64,000 nt of DNA from Pseudomonas sp. DTU_2021_1001937_2_SI_NGA_ILE_001 (GTDB lineage Bacteria; Pseudomonadota; Gammaproteobacteria; Pseudomonadales; Pseudomonadaceae), in NCBI RefSeq assembly GCF_032463525.1, contig NZ_CP135971.1, forward strand, positions 1,612,001 to 1,676,000, given 5' to 3'. Below the pieces are notes generated by a model. It saw only the letters and a list, made by a program, of their open reading frames with translations, was not told the DNA's origin and searched no databases. Position numbers and translations under genes: made by a program. Below, in pieces: positions 1 to 9,726 of the stretch (position 1 is its first letter; each line of letters starts with the position of its first letter).

Positions 1-48
1 CAGAATGTCATCGACCAGCCCCTCCATGGGCGCCAGGGCAATTTGCAT
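1..48 (-). CDS. dusC: tRNA-dihydrouridine(16) synthase DusC, N-terminal fragment
   Basis: Only the first 16 codons lie in the window; they read MQIALAPMEGLVDDIL, which matches the start of the DusC family of FMN enzymes that reduce uridine to dihydrouridine in the tRNA D-loop. The A-P-M-E-G stretch is the first strand of the TIM barrel and its flavin-contacting loop. The gene starts 28 bases after the stop of the thioesterase gene in the same direction, so the two are probably cotranscribed. The assignment to DusC rather than another Dus protein rests on this short N-terminus alone. Confidence 0.7.
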   Translation of the reverse strand, partial: MQIALAPMEGLVDDIL

Positions 49-76
49 GGATCACGCTCGGAAAAAGTGCGGCAGT

Positions 77-532
77 TTACTGGGCGCCGCCGGGATTGGG
101 AATCGGCTGGATCGCCGCGCCGTAGCCACTGATGAACGACTCCGGCATGCGCCGTGGACGGCCAGTCGACAACTCGATACACACGAAGGTGGTCTGCGCA
201 CGCAAAAGGGTCACGCCATCGGCCGGGCGGCGCAGTTGAAAGCGGCGGGTCATCTTCAGTCGACGGTCCCAGTCGACGATCCAGGTGGCCAGTTGCAGCG
301 CGTCATGCTCGTAGGCACTGGCCAGGTAGTCGATTTCGTGCCGCACCACCGCCATGGCGCGGTCCAGGCGTCGGTATTCGCTAAGGTCCAGGCCCAACTG
401 CTGAGAGTGACGCCAGGCGCAACGCTCCAGCCAGGTGACGTATACGGCGTTGTTGGCGTGCCCCAGACCGTCGATGTCCTCGGCGGCGACGCTCAGATCG
501 ATGATGAATGGATCGGCCAGGTCCCAGACCAT
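77..532 (-). CDS. Acyl-CoA thioesterase, YbgC/FadM type hotdog fold
   Basis: A 151-residue single-domain hotdog protein likely to hydrolyse acyl-CoA thioesters in the cytoplasm. Near residues 20-35 the sequence reads D-x-D-G-L-G-H-A-N-N-A-V-Y, the 4-hydroxybenzoyl-CoA thioesterase signature, including the aspartate and the H-x-N-N helix cap that position the catalytic centre. Length fits the family. The ATG at 532 has a GGAGC ribosome site in front of it. The gene is followed by dusC and preceded by the tRNA array, from which it is separated by a terminator. The substrate cannot be told from sequence. Confidence 0.85.
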   Translation of the reverse strand: MVWDLADPFIIDLSVAAEDIDGLGHANNAVYVTWLERCAWRHSQQLGLDLSEYRRLDRAMAVVRHEIDYLASAYEHDALQLATWIVDWDRRLKMTRRFQLRRPADGVTLLRAQTTFVCIELSTGRPRRMPESFISGYGAAIQPIPNPGGAQ

Positions 533-610
533 GCGTGCTCCTGCTGTGAAGGCGAGATGAGCGGCAGTTTAGCAAGGCTGGGGTTGCCGCGGAGGCGGGA
601 ATATAAACGG

Positions 611-650
611 CAGAAAAACAAAAGGGCCATTCAACAATCGAATGACCCTT
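611..650 (-). terminator. Rho-independent terminator of the tRNA array
   Basis: Read on the minus strand, AAGGGTCATTC and GAATGGCCCTT form an 11-bp stem (one G-U type mismatch) with a 7-base loop, followed by TTTGTTTTTC. It lies directly after the last tRNA-Glu and before the thioesterase gene, so it should end the tRNA transcript. Confidence 0.85.
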
Positions 651-673
651 GGGCCCGCATAAGCGGAAAATCG

Positions 674-749
674 TGGCGTCCCCTAGGGGACTCGAACCCC
701 TGTTACCGCCGTGAAAGGGCGGTGTCCTAGGCCACTAGACGAAGGGGAC
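674..749 (-). tRNA. tRNA-Glu (anticodon TTC), copy 3 in transcription order
   Basis: The 76-base cloverleaf is complete: acceptor GTCCCCT pairs with AGGGGAC, discriminator G, encoded CCA, anticodon loop CTTTCAC within the CCGCC/GGCGG stem, and T-arm GGTTCGAACCC. It is identical to the copies at 920 and 1191. The spacer to the upstream tRNA-Ala is 44 bases here but 69 bases in the other two units. Confidence 0.97.
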
Positions 750-793
750 GCAAAACCTTCAGTCAGATTCGCCGGCTGGCGAATCCTGGAAAT

Positions 794-869
<76 letters not shown>

Positions 870-919
870 GAATTTAACGCCCTGCGGCGGAGCTTGGCTT
901 GCGCCTTACTCGGTGAAAC

Positions 920-995
920 TGGCGTCCCCTAGGGGACTCGAACCCCTGTTACCGCCGTGAAAGGGCGGTGTCCTAGGCCACTAGACGAAGGGGAC
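920..995 (-). tRNA. tRNA-Glu (anticodon TTC), copy 2 in transcription order
   Basis: Identical in sequence to the copy at 674, with encoded CCA. It is separated from the tRNA-Ala upstream of it by 69 bases and from the one downstream by a 50-base spacer that recurs at 1141-1190. Confidence 0.97.
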
Positions 996-1064
996 AAAAC
1001 CTTCATTGATCGACTTGCACCGATCGATTCAAAGTCATTGCTGGATGACTCTGAACCTCTAAGT

Positions 1065-1140
<76 letters not shown>

Positions 1141-1190
1141 GAATTTAACGCCCTGCGGCGGAGCTTGGCTTGCGCCTTACTCGGTGAAAC

Positions 1191-1266
1191 TGGCGTCCCC
1201 TAGGGGACTCGAACCCCTGTTACCGCCGTGAAAGGGCGGTGTCCTAGGCCACTAGACGAAGGGGAC
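1191..1266 (-). tRNA. tRNA-Glu (anticodon TTC), copy 1 in transcription order
   Basis: Identical to the other two tRNA-Glu copies, with encoded CCA. It follows the promoter-proximal tRNA-Ala after a 69-base spacer. Confidence 0.97.
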
Positions 1267-1335
1267 AAAACCTTCTTTGATCGGCTTTCGCCGATCGATT
1301 CACAGTCATTGCTGGATGACTCTGAACCTCTAATT

Positions 1336-1411
<76 letters not shown>

Positions 1412-1430
1412 ACATCAGTGGACGGGGCGC

Positions 1431-1459
1431 ATATTAAGAGCGATTCGAAGTCCTGTCAA
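1431..1459 (-). promoter_or_regulatory. Sigma-70 promoter of the tRNA array with stringent-type discriminator
   Basis: On the minus strand a perfect TTGACA (1454-1459) and TAATAT (1431-1436) are separated by 17 bases. Downstream follows the GC-rich GCGCCCC discriminator typical of ppGpp-controlled stable RNA promoters. AT-rich sequence further upstream (AGAAATTCTCGAAAATAAG) could act as an UP element. Confidence 0.88.
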
Positions 1460-1541
1460 ACTTATTTTCGAGAATTTCTAAAAATTTTTTCCAACAGAAC
1501 AAACACTTACCGCCCGCGTCCCGGTAAACCGGACCCGCAAG

Positions 1542-1567
1542 GGCCGCCGGACGGTCGTCCGGCGGCC
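1542..1567 (-). terminator. Strong hairpin after gltX
   Basis: GGCCGCCGGAC and GTCCGGCGGCC form a perfect 11-bp GC-rich stem with a 4-base loop 12 bases after the gltX stop. No T-run follows on the minus strand, so it may be a transcript 3'-end stabiliser or a weak terminator rather than a classical one. Confidence 0.55.
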
Positions 1568-1578
1568 TGACCGCTTCT

Positions 1579-3060
1579 TCAGCCGATGGCTGCCAGCAGC
1601 TTTTCCCATTCCTTGTTTTCTTTCTTCGACACCCCACCCAGCAGATCAATGGCCTGGCGCAGACGGAAGCGCGTCAGGTCCGGACCCAGGATCTCCATGG
1701 CGTCGAGCACCGACACCGAGCTGGCCTGGCCGGTGATCGCAGCGAACATCAGCGGCATGGCATCACGCAGCTTGAGCTGCAGATGATCGACGACCGCCTG
1801 GATGCACCCGGTGATCCTGTCCTTTTCCCACTGGCGCAGCGACTCGAGTTTCCAGAGGATCAGCTGCAGCAACTGGCGCACCTGCTCAGGCGACAGCTTC
1901 TTGTGTTCGAACAGCGCCGTGTCTGGCGTCACGCCGCCGGCGAAGAAGAATCCGGCCAAGGGTGCAATCTGACTGAAGGTCTCTACCCTACCCTGCACGT
2001 GCGGCGCGATCTTCATCAGGTATTCGGGGTTCAGTGCCCATTGCCGGACCCGCGCGGCGAACTCTTCGACCGGCAGCTCGCGCAGCCACTGGCCATTGAG
2101 CCACGACAGCTTCTCGATATCGAAGATCGGCCCCCCCAGGGAGATACGCGACAGGTCGAAGTTGTCGACCATTTCCTGCAGGGTGAACTTCTCGCGCTCG
2201 TCGGGCATCGACCAGCCCATGCGGCCCAGGTAGTTGAGCATCGCCTCAGGCATGAAACCCATGCGCTCGTAGAAAGTTACCGAGGTCGGGTTCTTGCGCT
2301 TGGACAGTTTGCTCTTGTCCGGGTTACGCAGCAGCGGCATGTAGCACAACTGAGGCTTCTCCCAACCGAAGTATTCGTAGAGCAGAATCAGCTTCGGTGC
2401 CGATGGCAGCCACTCTTCGCCACGCAGGACATGGGTGATGCCCATCAGGTGGTCGTCCACCACGTTGGCCAGGAAGTAGGTGGGCAGGCCATCAGCCTTC
2501 ATCAGCACCTGCATGTCCATGCGGTCCCATGGGATCTCCACGTCGCCGCGCAGCAGGTCAGGCACCACGCAGACACCTTCGCTGGGCACCTTCATGCGGA
2601 TCACGTGAGGCTCGCCAGCAGCCAGGCGGCGCTGCACCTCCTCGGGCGGCAGCAGCAGTGCTCGACCATCGTAGCGCGGGGTTTCGCCACGGGCCTGCTG
2701 CTCTGCGCGCATCTGCTCCAGCTCTTCGGCCGTGCAGAAGCACGGAAACGCATGCCCCATGTCGACCAGTTGCTGGGCATATTGGCGATAGATATCGCCA
2801 CGCTCGCTCTGCCGGTACGGACCATGCGGGCCGCCGACATCCGGGCCTTCGTTCCACTCGATGCCCAGCCAGCGCAGCGCGTCGAAGATCTGCTGCTCGG
2901 ACTCACGGGTCGAACGCAGCTGGTCGGTGTCCTCGATGCGCAGGATGAACTCGCCGCCATGCTGTTTGGCGAAGCAGTAGTTGAACAGCGCAATGTAGGC
3001 GGTGCCGACATGAGGATCGCCGGTCGGCGACGGTGCGATACGGGTACGAACGGTGGTCAT
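1579..3060 (-). CDS. gltX: Glutamyl-tRNA synthetase
   Basis: A cytoplasmic class I synthetase of 493 residues that charges tRNA-Glu. Near the N-terminus [13 protein letters not shown] carries the HIGH-type ATP motif (here HVGT), and KLSKRKNP near residue 240 is the KMSKS-type loop; the C-terminal part is the helical anticodon-binding domain. Length and start fit the bacterial discriminating or non-discriminating GluRS; sequence alone does not decide which. The gene points toward the tRNA-Ala/Glu array immediately downstream, so the enzyme and three copies of its substrate RNA lie head to tail, though the array has its own promoter. Confidence 0.97.
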   Translation of the reverse strand: MTTVRTRIAPSPTGDPHVGTAYIALFNYCFAKQHGGEFILRIEDTDQLRSTRESEQQIFDALRWLGIEWNEGPDVGGPHGPYRQSERGDIYRQYAQQLVDMGHAFPCFCTAEELEQMRAEQQARGETPRYDGRALLLPPEEVQRRLAAGEPHVIRMKVPSEGVCVVPDLLRGDVEIPWDRMDMQVLMKADGLPTYFLANVVDDHLMGITHVLRGEEWLPSAPKLILLYEYFGWEKPQLCYMPLLRNPDKSKLSKRKNPTSVTFYERMGFMPEAMLNYLGRMGWSMPDEREKFTLQEMVDNFDLSRISLGGPIFDIEKLSWLNGQWLRELPVEEFAARVRQWALNPEYLMKIAPHVQGRVETFSQIAPLAGFFFAGGVTPDTALFEHKKLSPEQVRQLLQLILWKLESLRQWEKDRITGCIQAVVDHLQLKLRDAMPLMFAAITGQASSVSVLDAMEILGPDLTRFRLRQAIDLLGGVSKKENKEWEKLLAAIG

Positions 3061-3125
3061 GAAAAATCCCGGTTGAGGTCGATCAAACCGCGGATATTAG
3101 CAGGCAGCCCACCCACCGCTCCACC

Positions 3126-3216
3126 GTGGGAGCGGCTTTAGCCGCGAAGAGGCCTACAGACTCCAGGCCCGCGCCTTGAACCTGGCGCATTCTTCGCGGG
3201 CAAGCTCGCCCCCACC
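3126..3216. repeat. Inverted pair of REP elements between gltX and uvrB
   Basis: GTGGGAGCGGCTTTAGCCGCGAAGAGG (3126-3152) and, in opposite orientation, TTCTTCGCGGGCAAGCTCGCCCCCACC (3190-3216) are imperfect palindromes of the extragenic REP class common in P. putida, arranged as a two-element cluster. They fill the gap between two genes of the same direction. Confidence 0.8.
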
Positions 3217-3243
3217 GCCTGAACGTCCCTCCTGTCTGGGGCG

Positions 3244-5259
3244 CTAGACCTGCAGCAGGCGATCACGCAGCTTGGTGATCTCGTCGCGCAACTGCGCAGC
3301 GGCCTCGAATTCCAGATCGCGAGCCAAGTCGTACATCTTCTCTTCGAGCTGGCGGATGCGCTTGGTGATCTCGCTTGGTGAACGCAGCTCGCCCTCAGCC
3401 CTCGCCTGCTCCTCGGCAGCCTTGGCCGCGCCCTTGCGTTTCTTGCTGCGCGCCCCCGGAACGGTGGCGCCTTCGAGGATGTCGGCCACATCGCGGGACA
3501 CGCCCTTGGGCACGATGCCGTGGGCCTCGTTGAAGGCCACCTGCTTTTCCCGCCGCCGCTCGGTCTCGCCGATGGCCCGCTCCATGGAGCCGGTCATCTG
3601 GTCGGCATACAGAATCGCCCGGCCATTGAGGTTACGCGCCGCCCGGCCGATGGTCTGGATCAGCGAACGCTCGGAGCGCAGGAAGCCTTCCTTATCCGCA
3701 TCGAGGATGGCCACCAGCGACACCTCCGGCATGTCCAGGCCTTCACGCAGCAGGTTGATGCCCACCAGCACATCGAAAGTGCCCAGGCGCAGGTCGCGGA
3801 TGATCTCCACCCGCTCCACGGTGTCGATATCCGAGTGCAGGTAACGCACCTTCACCCCGTGGTCGCCCAGGTAATCGGTGAGGTCCTCGGCCATGCGCTT
3901 GGTCAGCGTGGTGACCAGCACCCGCTCTTCGGCCGCCACGCATTTGTGGATCTCCGACAACAGGTCGTCGACCTGGGTCAGCGCCGGGCGCACCTCCACC
4001 TGGGGGTCGACCAGCCCGGTAGGGCGCACCACCTGTTCCACCACCCGCCCCGCATGCTCGGCCTCGTAGGGGCCAGGGGTCGCGGAAACGAAAATGGTCT
4101 GCGGTGTCACCGCCTCCCACTCGTCGAAACGCATGGGCCGGTTATCCAGCGCCGACGGCAGGCGGAAGCCGTACTCCACCAGCGTTTCCTTGCGCGAGCG
4201 GTCCCCCTTGTACATTGCCCCCACTTGCGGAACGCTGACGTGGGATTCGTCGATCACCAGCAGTGCATCCGGCGGCAGGTAGTCGTAGAGGGTCGGCGGT
4301 GGCGCACCCGCAGGCCGGCCAGACAGATAGCGCGAGTAGTTCTCGATACCGTTGCAGTAGCCCAGCTCCAGCATCATCTCCAGGTCGAAGCGCGTGCGCT
4401 GCTCCAGACGCTGGGCCTCCAGCAGCTTGCCAGCCCCGCGCAGATACTCCAGGCGCTCCTGCAGCTCGACCTTGATGCCCTCGATGGCCTCCAGCAGGGT
4501 TTCCCGGGGCGTCACATAGTGGCTCTTGGGGTAGAAGGTGAAACGCGGCAGCTTGCTGATGACTTCGCCCGTGAGCGGGTCGAAGGCCGAGAGGCTCTCG
4601 ACCTCGTCGTCGAACAGCTCGACGCGGATCGCTTCCAGGTCCGATTCCGCCGGGTAGATGTCGATGACATCGCCCCGTACACGGAAGGTGGCGCGGGCGA
4701 AATCCATGTCGTTGCGGGTGTACTGCAGGTCGGCCAAGCGCCGCAGCAGTGCGCGCTGGTCGAGTTTGTCGCCACGGTCGATGTGCAGGACCATGCGCAA
4801 GTAGGTTTCCGGGCTACCCAGGCCATAGATGCACGACACCGTGGTGACGATGATCGCGTCCTTGCGCTCCAGCAGTGCCTTGGTGGCGGAAAGCCGCATC
4901 TGCTCGATATGGTCGTTGATCGACGCGTCCTTTTCGATGAAGGTGTCCGACGACGGCACATAGGCTTCGGGCTGGTAGTAGTCGTAATAGGAAACGAAAT
5001 ACTCCACCGCGTTATTCGGGAAGAACGCCTTGAACTCGCCATACAACTGCGCGGCGAGGGTCTTGTTCGGTGCCAGTACCAGGGTCGGGCGCTGCACCTG
5101 GGCAATGACATTGGCGATGCTGAAGGTCTTGCCGGAGCCAGTGACCCCCAGCAGGGTCTGGTGCGACAACCCGGCCTCGATGCCTTCGACCATCAGGCGG
5201 ATGGCTTCTGGCTGGTCGCCGGCGGGAGCAAAACGGGTGACGAGCTGGAACTCGGACAT
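3244..5259 (-). CDS. uvrB: Excinuclease ABC subunit B
   Basis: UvrB is the DNA-damage verification helicase of nucleotide excision repair; it receives the lesion from UvrA and recruits UvrC. The 671-residue protein has Walker [11 protein letters not shown] near residue 40, the beta-hairpin region with the [12 protein letters not shown] motif, the DEAD-like VIDESH, helicase motif VI around QTIGRAARN, and a C-terminal UVR motif ([20 protein letters not shown]) that binds UvrC. Length and start are normal for the family. I saw no convincing LexA box in the 330 bases upstream. Confidence 0.98.
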   Translation of the reverse strand: MSEFQLVTRFAPAGDQPEAIRLMVEGIEAGLSHQTLLGVTGSGKTFSIANVIAQVQRPTLVLAPNKTLAAQLYGEFKAFFPNNAVEYFVSYYDYYQPEAYVPSSDTFIEKDASINDHIEQMRLSATKALLERKDAIIVTTVSCIYGLGSPETYLRMVLHIDRGDKLDQRALLRRLADLQYTRNDMDFARATFRVRGDVIDIYPAESDLEAIRVELFDDEVESLSAFDPLTGEVISKLPRFTFYPKSHYVTPRETLLEAIEGIKVELQERLEYLRGAGKLLEAQRLEQRTRFDLEMMLELGYCNGIENYSRYLSGRPAGAPPPTLYDYLPPDALLVIDESHVSVPQVGAMYKGDRSRKETLVEYGFRLPSALDNRPMRFDEWEAVTPQTIFVSATPGPYEAEHAGRVVEQVVRPTGLVDPQVEVRPALTQVDDLLSEIHKCVAAEERVLVTTLTKRMAEDLTDYLGDHGVKVRYLHSDIDTVERVEIIRDLRLGTFDVLVGINLLREGLDMPEVSLVAILDADKEGFLRSERSLIQTIGRAARNLNGRAILYADQMTGSMERAIGETERRREKQVAFNEAHGIVPKGVSRDVADILEGATVPGARSKKRKGAAKAAEEQARAEGELRSPSEITKRIRQLEEKMYDLARDLEFEAAAQLRDEITKLRDRLLQV

Positions 5260-5589
5260 GACCGGCCTCTCGGTGATGATGCCTGGAAAACGACGAACCC
5301 GGCGGGCACCACCAGGGTGCCGTCAGGTCGGACTGTGCGGGCGTAGACAACCAAGATGGAGCCGCCGGGGCGGTCTTTCAAGTCGGTGCCTGCCGGCCCT
5401 CTGTATAGATGGAGGCTACAACGCGGGCGGGGTTCGCTAAAAAAATCGAAATATCCTGAAAAAACTGCCCCGCCAGCGTCGCCCTGCCGCGCGATGCTCA
5501 CTATACTCGGACCCCGCTATGCACTGCTCTGGGGCATCGGGTCCGGAGCGTGCCTTTCACTCACTCCCAACTCAGAGCCGCCGCAAACA
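5260..5589. other. Divergent intergenic region between uvrB and the aminotransferase gene
   Basis: 330 bases without a supported gene. It must hold both divergent promoters. A TATACT hexamer at 5502-5507 is a possible -10 for the aminotransferase gene, but no good -35 is seen. A CTGTATAGATGG stretch near 5400 resembles half a LexA box only. Confidence 0.5.
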
Positions 5590-6786
5590 ATGAGCCTGTT
5601 CTCCGCTGTCGAAATGGCACCACGCGATCCTATCCTGGGCCTCAACGAAGCATTCAACGCCGACACCCGCACCGACAAGATCAACCTGGGCGTGGGCGTC
5701 TACTGTGATGAAGACGGGCGCATTCCGTTGCTGCGCGCGGTGGCCAAGGCCGAAGAAATCCGTGTGGCCCAGCACGCCCCACGTGGCTACCTGCCGATCG
5801 ACGGTATCGCCGCCTACGACCAGGCCGTCCAGAAGCTGCTGCTGGGCGTCGACTCGCCACTGATCGCCTCGGGCCGCGTGCTCACCACCCAGTCGGTGGG
5901 CGGCACCGGCGCGCTGAAGATCGGCGCCGACTTCCTCAAGCAACTGCTGCCCGGCGCCACCGTGGCCATCAGCGACCCAAGCTGGGAAAACCACCGTGCG
6001 CTGTTCGAGACCGCCGGTTTTCCGGTGCAGACCTATCGCTACTACGACGCCGCCAGCCATGACGTGAATCGTGCCGGCATGCTCGAAGACCTGCAGAACC
6101 TGCCCGAGCGTTCGATCATCGTCCTGCACGCTTGCTGCCACAACCCGACCGGCGTCGACCTGAGCCTGGACGACTGGAAAAAGGTCCTGGAAGTGGTCAA
6201 GACCAAGAACCATGTACCGTTCCTCGACATGGCCTACCAGGGCTTCGGCCAGGGCATCGCCGAAGACGCCGCCGCCGTGCGCCTGTTCGCCGACTCCGGC
6301 CTGACCTTCTTCGCCTCCAGCTCGTTCTCCAAGTCGCTGTCGCTGTACGGCGAGCGTGTCGGCGCCCTGTCGATCATCACCGACTCCAAGGAAGAAACCG
6401 GCCGCGTGCTGTCGCAGGTCAAGCGCGTGATCCGCACCAACTACTCCAACCCGCCGACCCACGGGGCGATCATCTCGGCCGCCGTGCTCAATGACCCGGC
6501 ACTGCGCAGCATGTGGGAAGAAGAGCTGGGCGAAATGCGCGTGCGCATCCACGGCATGCGCAAGGCCATGGTCGAGCGCCTGGCGGGCAACCCGGCCGGC
6601 CAGGACTTCAGCTTCGTCGCGCGCCAGCAGGGCATGTTCTCCTACTCCGGACTGACCGCCGCCCAGTCCCAGCGCCTGCGCAACGAATTCGGCATCTACG
6701 CCCTGGATACCGGACGCATCTGCGTGGCGGCACTGAATCAGAAGAACATCGATCAGGTGTGCCAGGCCATCATCCAGGTACTGTAA
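5590..6786 (+). CDS. tyrB: Aromatic amino acid aminotransferase (class I, PLP)
   Basis: A 398-residue fold-type I transaminase of the aspartate/tyrosine aminotransferase group, interconverting aromatic amino acids (and probably aspartate) with 2-oxoacids using 2-oxoglutarate. Visible marks are NLGVGVYCDEDGRIPLL near the N-terminus, HACCHNPTGVD, and SSSFSKSLSLYGERVGAL with the PLP lysine. I chose ATG 5590 (MSLFSAVEMAPRDPI) because it starts where the family starts; the reading frame is open upstream to 5356 but that part is not protein-like. Substrate preference between Tyr/Phe and Asp is not settled by sequence. Confidence 0.9.
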   Translation: MSLFSAVEMAPRDPILGLNEAFNADTRTDKINLGVGVYCDEDGRIPLLRAVAKAEEIRVAQHAPRGYLPIDGIAAYDQAVQKLLLGVDSPLIASGRVLTTQSVGGTGALKIGADFLKQLLPGATVAISDPSWENHRALFETAGFPVQTYRYYDAASHDVNRAGMLEDLQNLPERSIIVLHACCHNPTGVDLSLDDWKKVLEVVKTKNHVPFLDMAYQGFGQGIAEDAAAVRLFADSGLTFFASSSFSKSLSLYGERVGALSIITDSKEETGRVLSQVKRVIRTNYSNPPTHGAIISAAVLNDPALRSMWEEELGEMRVRIHGMRKAMVERLAGNPAGQDFSFVARQQGMFSYSGLTAAQSQRLRNEFGIYALDTGRICVAALNQKNIDQVCQAIIQVL

Positions 6787-6804
6787 TTCCCCGCACCTGA
6801 ACGA

Positions 6805-6842
6805 CCCGCCGCTACGCCGGTAACGGCGGGTATCTCCTCTTC
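6805..6842 (+). terminator. Possible terminator after the aminotransferase gene
   Basis: CCCGCCG (6805-6811) pairs with CGGCGGG (6824-6830) and is followed by TATCTCCTCTTCC, a pyrimidine-rich but not T-only tail. It is placed 19 bases after the stop codon. Confidence 0.45.
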
Positions 6843-7028
6843 CGGCCGCCTTCTCCGCCCGCCTCAGAAATATTTTTTTACACTTTATCGCTACTGGTTA
6901 TTACGGGTATTTAGTTCTCATTCGTCTTTATCTGCATAGTCGGCCACCTTTCCATGCACCCACGGCCGGAGTACAGATGCCGACGCGGCCCAGCCGCGGC
7001 GCCACCCGCGAAACGAGACACGCCTGCA

Positions 7029-8246
7029 ATGTCCAAGAAATCCCGCTCCAAACTCTGGTTCCTGGTGCACAGCTGGGTAGCCCTGCCGATCTGGTTCTTC
7101 GTGCTGATCGTCTGCGTCACTGGCACCCTGGCGGTGGTCAGCAAGGAAATCCTCTGGCTGACCTACCCGGAAATGCGCCACAACCCGCCATCGGACGAGG
7201 CCGAACGCCTGCCGTTCGAGCAGGTGCGGCAACGCCTGGAAAAGAACGAACCAAGCCTGGACATCAGTTCGATTGCCCAACCGGATGGTGACTACTTTGC
7301 CCTGAACGTGCGCGCCACCTACCCCGATGGCCGCTCGACGACCCTCTACGTCAACCCCTACACGGGGGCAGTCCAGGGCTCGGCACCGTCCTTCGACTTC
7401 CGCCAGTTCACCCGCGCCCTGCACGGCTGGTGGCTGGTGCCGTTCACCAATGGTTTCTCCTGGGGCTGGTACATGGTCTCGCTGCTGGGCATCCCGCTGC
7501 TGGTTTCGCTGGTCACCGGCCTGGTGGTGTACAAGAAGTTCTGGAAAGGCTTCTTCAAGCCGACACTGCGCGTCAGCCAGGGTGCGCGGATCTTCTGGGG
7601 CGACTTCCATCGCCTCAGCGGCATCTGGTCGATCTGGTTCATCCTGGTCATCTCGGTGACCGGCACCTGGTTCCTGATCCAGGCAATCCTTTATGACAAC
7701 CAGATCAGTATCTCCAGCTATGTGCCCGCCGCATCGATCATCCCCCACAAGGAAGTGCCACTGACCGCCGACGGCGCGCCCGCACCACGCATCAGCCTGG
7801 ACCGTGCCGTGGCCACCGCGCAGGCCCGCATCCCCGGCCTGGAGGCCAGCCACGTCAGCTTTCCGGCCAACGCCTACAGCAACCTGTTCATCGAGGGCCG
7901 CAGCTGGTACCCGCTGATGTTCCAGACCGCCGAAATCAACCCCTACACCGGCGAGGTCGCCTCGACGCACCTGCTGTCGGACCGCAGCAAGCTCGAGTTC
8001 GTCACCGAGTCGATGCGGCCATTGCATACCGGTGACTTCGGCGGCATCTGGATCAAGCTGATCTGGGCGTTCTTCGGCCTGGTGCTGAGCATGATGGTGC
8101 TCAGCGGCCTGCTGATCTGGAGCAAGCGCACCGTCCAGGCCACCCTCGCCGCCCTCAAGCGCGAAGCCAGGACTGCCAACACACGCCCGGCCGCACCGGC
8201 CTCCAAGCCGGTCATGAACAACGAGCGCGCGGAGGCCTCTCTGTGA
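7029..8246 (+). CDS. fpvG: PepSY-domain inner-membrane ferri-siderophore reductase, FpvG-like
   Basis: 405 residues with a positive N-terminus, a membrane helix at about 15-37, two further helices near 150-175 and 205-230, and a C-terminal helix near 340-365: the PepSY-associated TM layout of FpvG, the inner-membrane protein needed to reduce iron bound to pyoverdine in the periplasm. Periplasmic loops carry PepSY-like segments (INPYTGEV, VNPYTGAV). The frame is open to 6954, but ATG 7029 (MSKKSRSK) gives the normal membrane start. It leads an eight-gene operon in the order G-H-J-K-C-D-E-F; its stop overlaps the GTG of the next gene. The name rests on family plus gene order. Confidence 0.85.
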   Translation: MSKKSRSKLWFLVHSWVALPIWFFVLIVCVTGTLAVVSKEILWLTYPEMRHNPPSDEAERLPFEQVRQRLEKNEPSLDISSIAQPDGDYFALNVRATYPDGRSTTLYVNPYTGAVQGSAPSFDFRQFTRALHGWWLVPFTNGFSWGWYMVSLLGIPLLVSLVTGLVVYKKFWKGFFKPTLRVSQGARIFWGDFHRLSGIWSIWFILVISVTGTWFLIQAILYDNQISISSYVPAASIIPHKEVPLTADGAPAPRISLDRAVATAQARIPGLEASHVSFPANAYSNLFIEGRSWYPLMFQTAEINPYTGEVASTHLLSDRSKLEFVTESMRPLHTGDFGGIWIKLIWAFFGLVLSMMVLSGLLIWSKRTVQATLAALKREARTANTRPAAPASKPVMNNERAEASL

Positions 8247-8788
8247 ACAAGACTGCAACCGTCAAACCGTCCCCCTCGCCCCTGAGCCGCCTGTGGCACA
8301 AATGGCGCTTTCACATCAACGTGCTGCTGGTGCTCATCCCATTGGGCTTCATGCCCAAGTACTTCGCCGACGCGGCGCTGTTTCGCGGCGACATGGGGCT
8401 GGGCCAGCGCGAGATTGGCGAAGTGCCGGTCGGCCCGTGGCGTATCACCCTGGCCGAGCAACGCAACGAAGCGCCGATGCCCAATGGCAACCTGGGCTAC
8501 ACGAAGAATTTCAACGCCGCGCTGTGCACCGCGTGCAAGGACCAGGTCAAGGCCACCTACCTGCGCATCGGCAAGCCGCGCAGCCTGCGCACCGCCGGGG
8601 TGATCTTCTTCGGCTCGGGCTACCGCATGGGCGCGCAGATGATCATCCCCGCCGACACCGACCCCAAGGCCGACCTGTGGATCACCATGGAAGGCTGGGA
8701 CGGCAGCGTGCACCAGGCCTCGATCCCGCTGGAACAGGCATCGCCCCTTACCGTTGCCTGGTTGAACAAGCAAGGAGTCAAACCATGA
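8243..8788 (+). CDS. fpvH: FpvH-like membrane-anchored protein of the siderophore reduction complex
   Basis: 181 residues with one membrane helix at about 24-42 and a periplasmic remainder. A CTAC (C-x-x-C) pair near residue 94 could bind metal or be redox active; no haem CxxCH is present. The GTG start overlaps the fpvG stop in GTGA and has GGAGG in front, so translation is coupled. In P. aeruginosa the protein in this position is required with FpvG for efficient iron release from pyoverdine; the biochemical role is not known in detail. Identification depends on its position between the FpvG- and FpvJ-like genes. Confidence 0.72.
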   Translation: MNKTATVKPSPSPLSRLWHKWRFHINVLLVLIPLGFMPKYFADAALFRGDMGLGQREIGEVPVGPWRITLAEQRNEAPMPNGNLGYTKNFNAALCTACKDQVKATYLRIGKPRSLRTAGVIFFGSGYRMGAQMIIPADTDPKADLWITMEGWDGSVHQASIPLEQASPLTVAWLNKQGVKP

Positions 8789-9117
8789 GCAGAACCGCCC
8801 TTCCCCGCCGCCTGGCACCGCTGCTGCTGATCGCCCTGGGCCTGAGCGGCACGGCCCTGGCACACAACCCGATCTGCCAGTGCGAGCAGGTCGACGCCGA
8901 GAACATCCGCTGCACCGGGGGCTTTTCCGACGGCAGTGCAGCCCCGGGCGTGACCCTGGACGTCATCGGCTACGACGAAACCATTCTGGTGCCCGGCAAG
9001 CTCGGCGCCGATTCGACCCTGACCTTCAAGAAACCCGATACCGAGTTCTACGTACTGTTCGATGCCGGCCCCGGCCACGTCGTGGAAATCGACCAGGCGG
9101 ACATTGCCTCCCGATGA
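8785..9117 (+). CDS. fpvJ: FpvJ-like small periplasmic protein
   Basis: 110 residues with a Sec signal peptide ending at about ALA-HNP (residue 27). The mature part begins HNPICQCEQVDAENIRC, three cysteines and a histidine in the first 20 residues, which could hold a metal or a disulfide. The start overlaps the stop of the previous gene (ATGA) and its own stop overlaps the next start. It has the size, leader and place of FpvJ in the P. aeruginosa fpv operon; no catalytic motif is seen. Confidence 0.7.
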   Translation: MSRTALPRRLAPLLLIALGLSGTALAHNPICQCEQVDAENIRCTGGFSDGSAAPGVTLDVIGYDETILVPGKLGADSTLTFKKPDTEFYVLFDAGPGHVVEIDQADIASR

Positions 9118-9692
9118 GCACCTCGACCCGCCAGATCATTCGCCCGGCTGGCGCCGGGCATGAAACCCTCCAGGTGCTGCTCGCCTGCCTGCTGATCCTG
9201 CTGGTCGCGGCTGGCGTGATCGGCCTGCGCGGCGAAAGCCACGAGCCCGACGCCCTGGCGAATCATCAGCTCGACGCTCGCCGCGACCTGACCGCCGCCG
9301 AACAGGGCCTGTACGCCGATCTGCGCGTGGCACTGGACGAGATTCGTCTGCTGGCCGAGGAGCAAACCGCCCCGGTCAGCGTCGAGCAACTGGCCGAGGA
9401 AGGCCTGCCACCGTTCACGGCGGACCCGAGCGCCATCACCCGCGGTGCCCACCAATGGCAGATGAGCGGTGACAGCTACCTGGGCATCAGCCAGTCGCTG
9501 CCAGTCGCCGGCTCCTTCCTGCTGCGCCACCCCCGGCAAGACGACGACGCCGAGCAGCCCGACATCTGGGTCAACCGCAGCACCGCCACAGGCGCGCCCG
9601 CCGAACTGAGCGACCAGGCGCTGATCGCCGCCGGCTGGAAACAGGTCGTCACCCGTTTCGACGCCGGCGTCACCCGCCAGCACCGCCACTGA
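9114..9692 (+). CDS. fpvK: FpvK-like (DUF6162) inner-membrane protein
   Basis: 192 residues with a single membrane helix at about 21-40 followed by a soluble, probably periplasmic domain. It resembles the uncharacterised DUF6162 proteins that sit next to metal ABC transporters in Pseudomonas, and it occupies the FpvK position. The ATG overlaps the previous stop (ATGA). The C-terminus ends RQHRH. A 34-base gap separates it from the next gene, the largest gap in the operon. Confidence 0.68.
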   Translation: MSTSTRQIIRPAGAGHETLQVLLACLLILLVAAGVIGLRGESHEPDALANHQLDARRDLTAAEQGLYADLRVALDEIRLLAEEQTAPVSVEQLAEEGLPPFTADPSAITRGAHQWQMSGDSYLGISQSLPVAGSFLLRHPRQDDDAEQPDIWVNRSTATGAPAELSDQALIAAGWKQVVTRFDAGVTRQHRH

Positions 9693-9726
9693 CCCCATGC
9701 CCTCACGCACAGAAGATCGCCAGACC

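Noticed and set aside
1783..3141. 452-codon plus-strand open frame opposite gltX
   Set aside because: Antisense shadow of gltX; composition is that of reversed GC-rich codons and no motif is seen.
3520..5346. 608-codon plus-strand open frame opposite uvrB
   Set aside because: Antisense shadow of uvrB with His/Gln/Val-rich composition typical of such frames.
5398..5415. Possible LexA box CTGTATAGATGG upstream of uvrB
   Set aside because: The second half (ACAG) is missing, so it is not a LexA site by sequence.
6903..6930. Possible Fur box (TTAGTTCTCATTCG) upstream of the fpvG-like gene
   Set aside because: Only one half-site agrees with the consensus; the other half has too many mismatches to report as a site.
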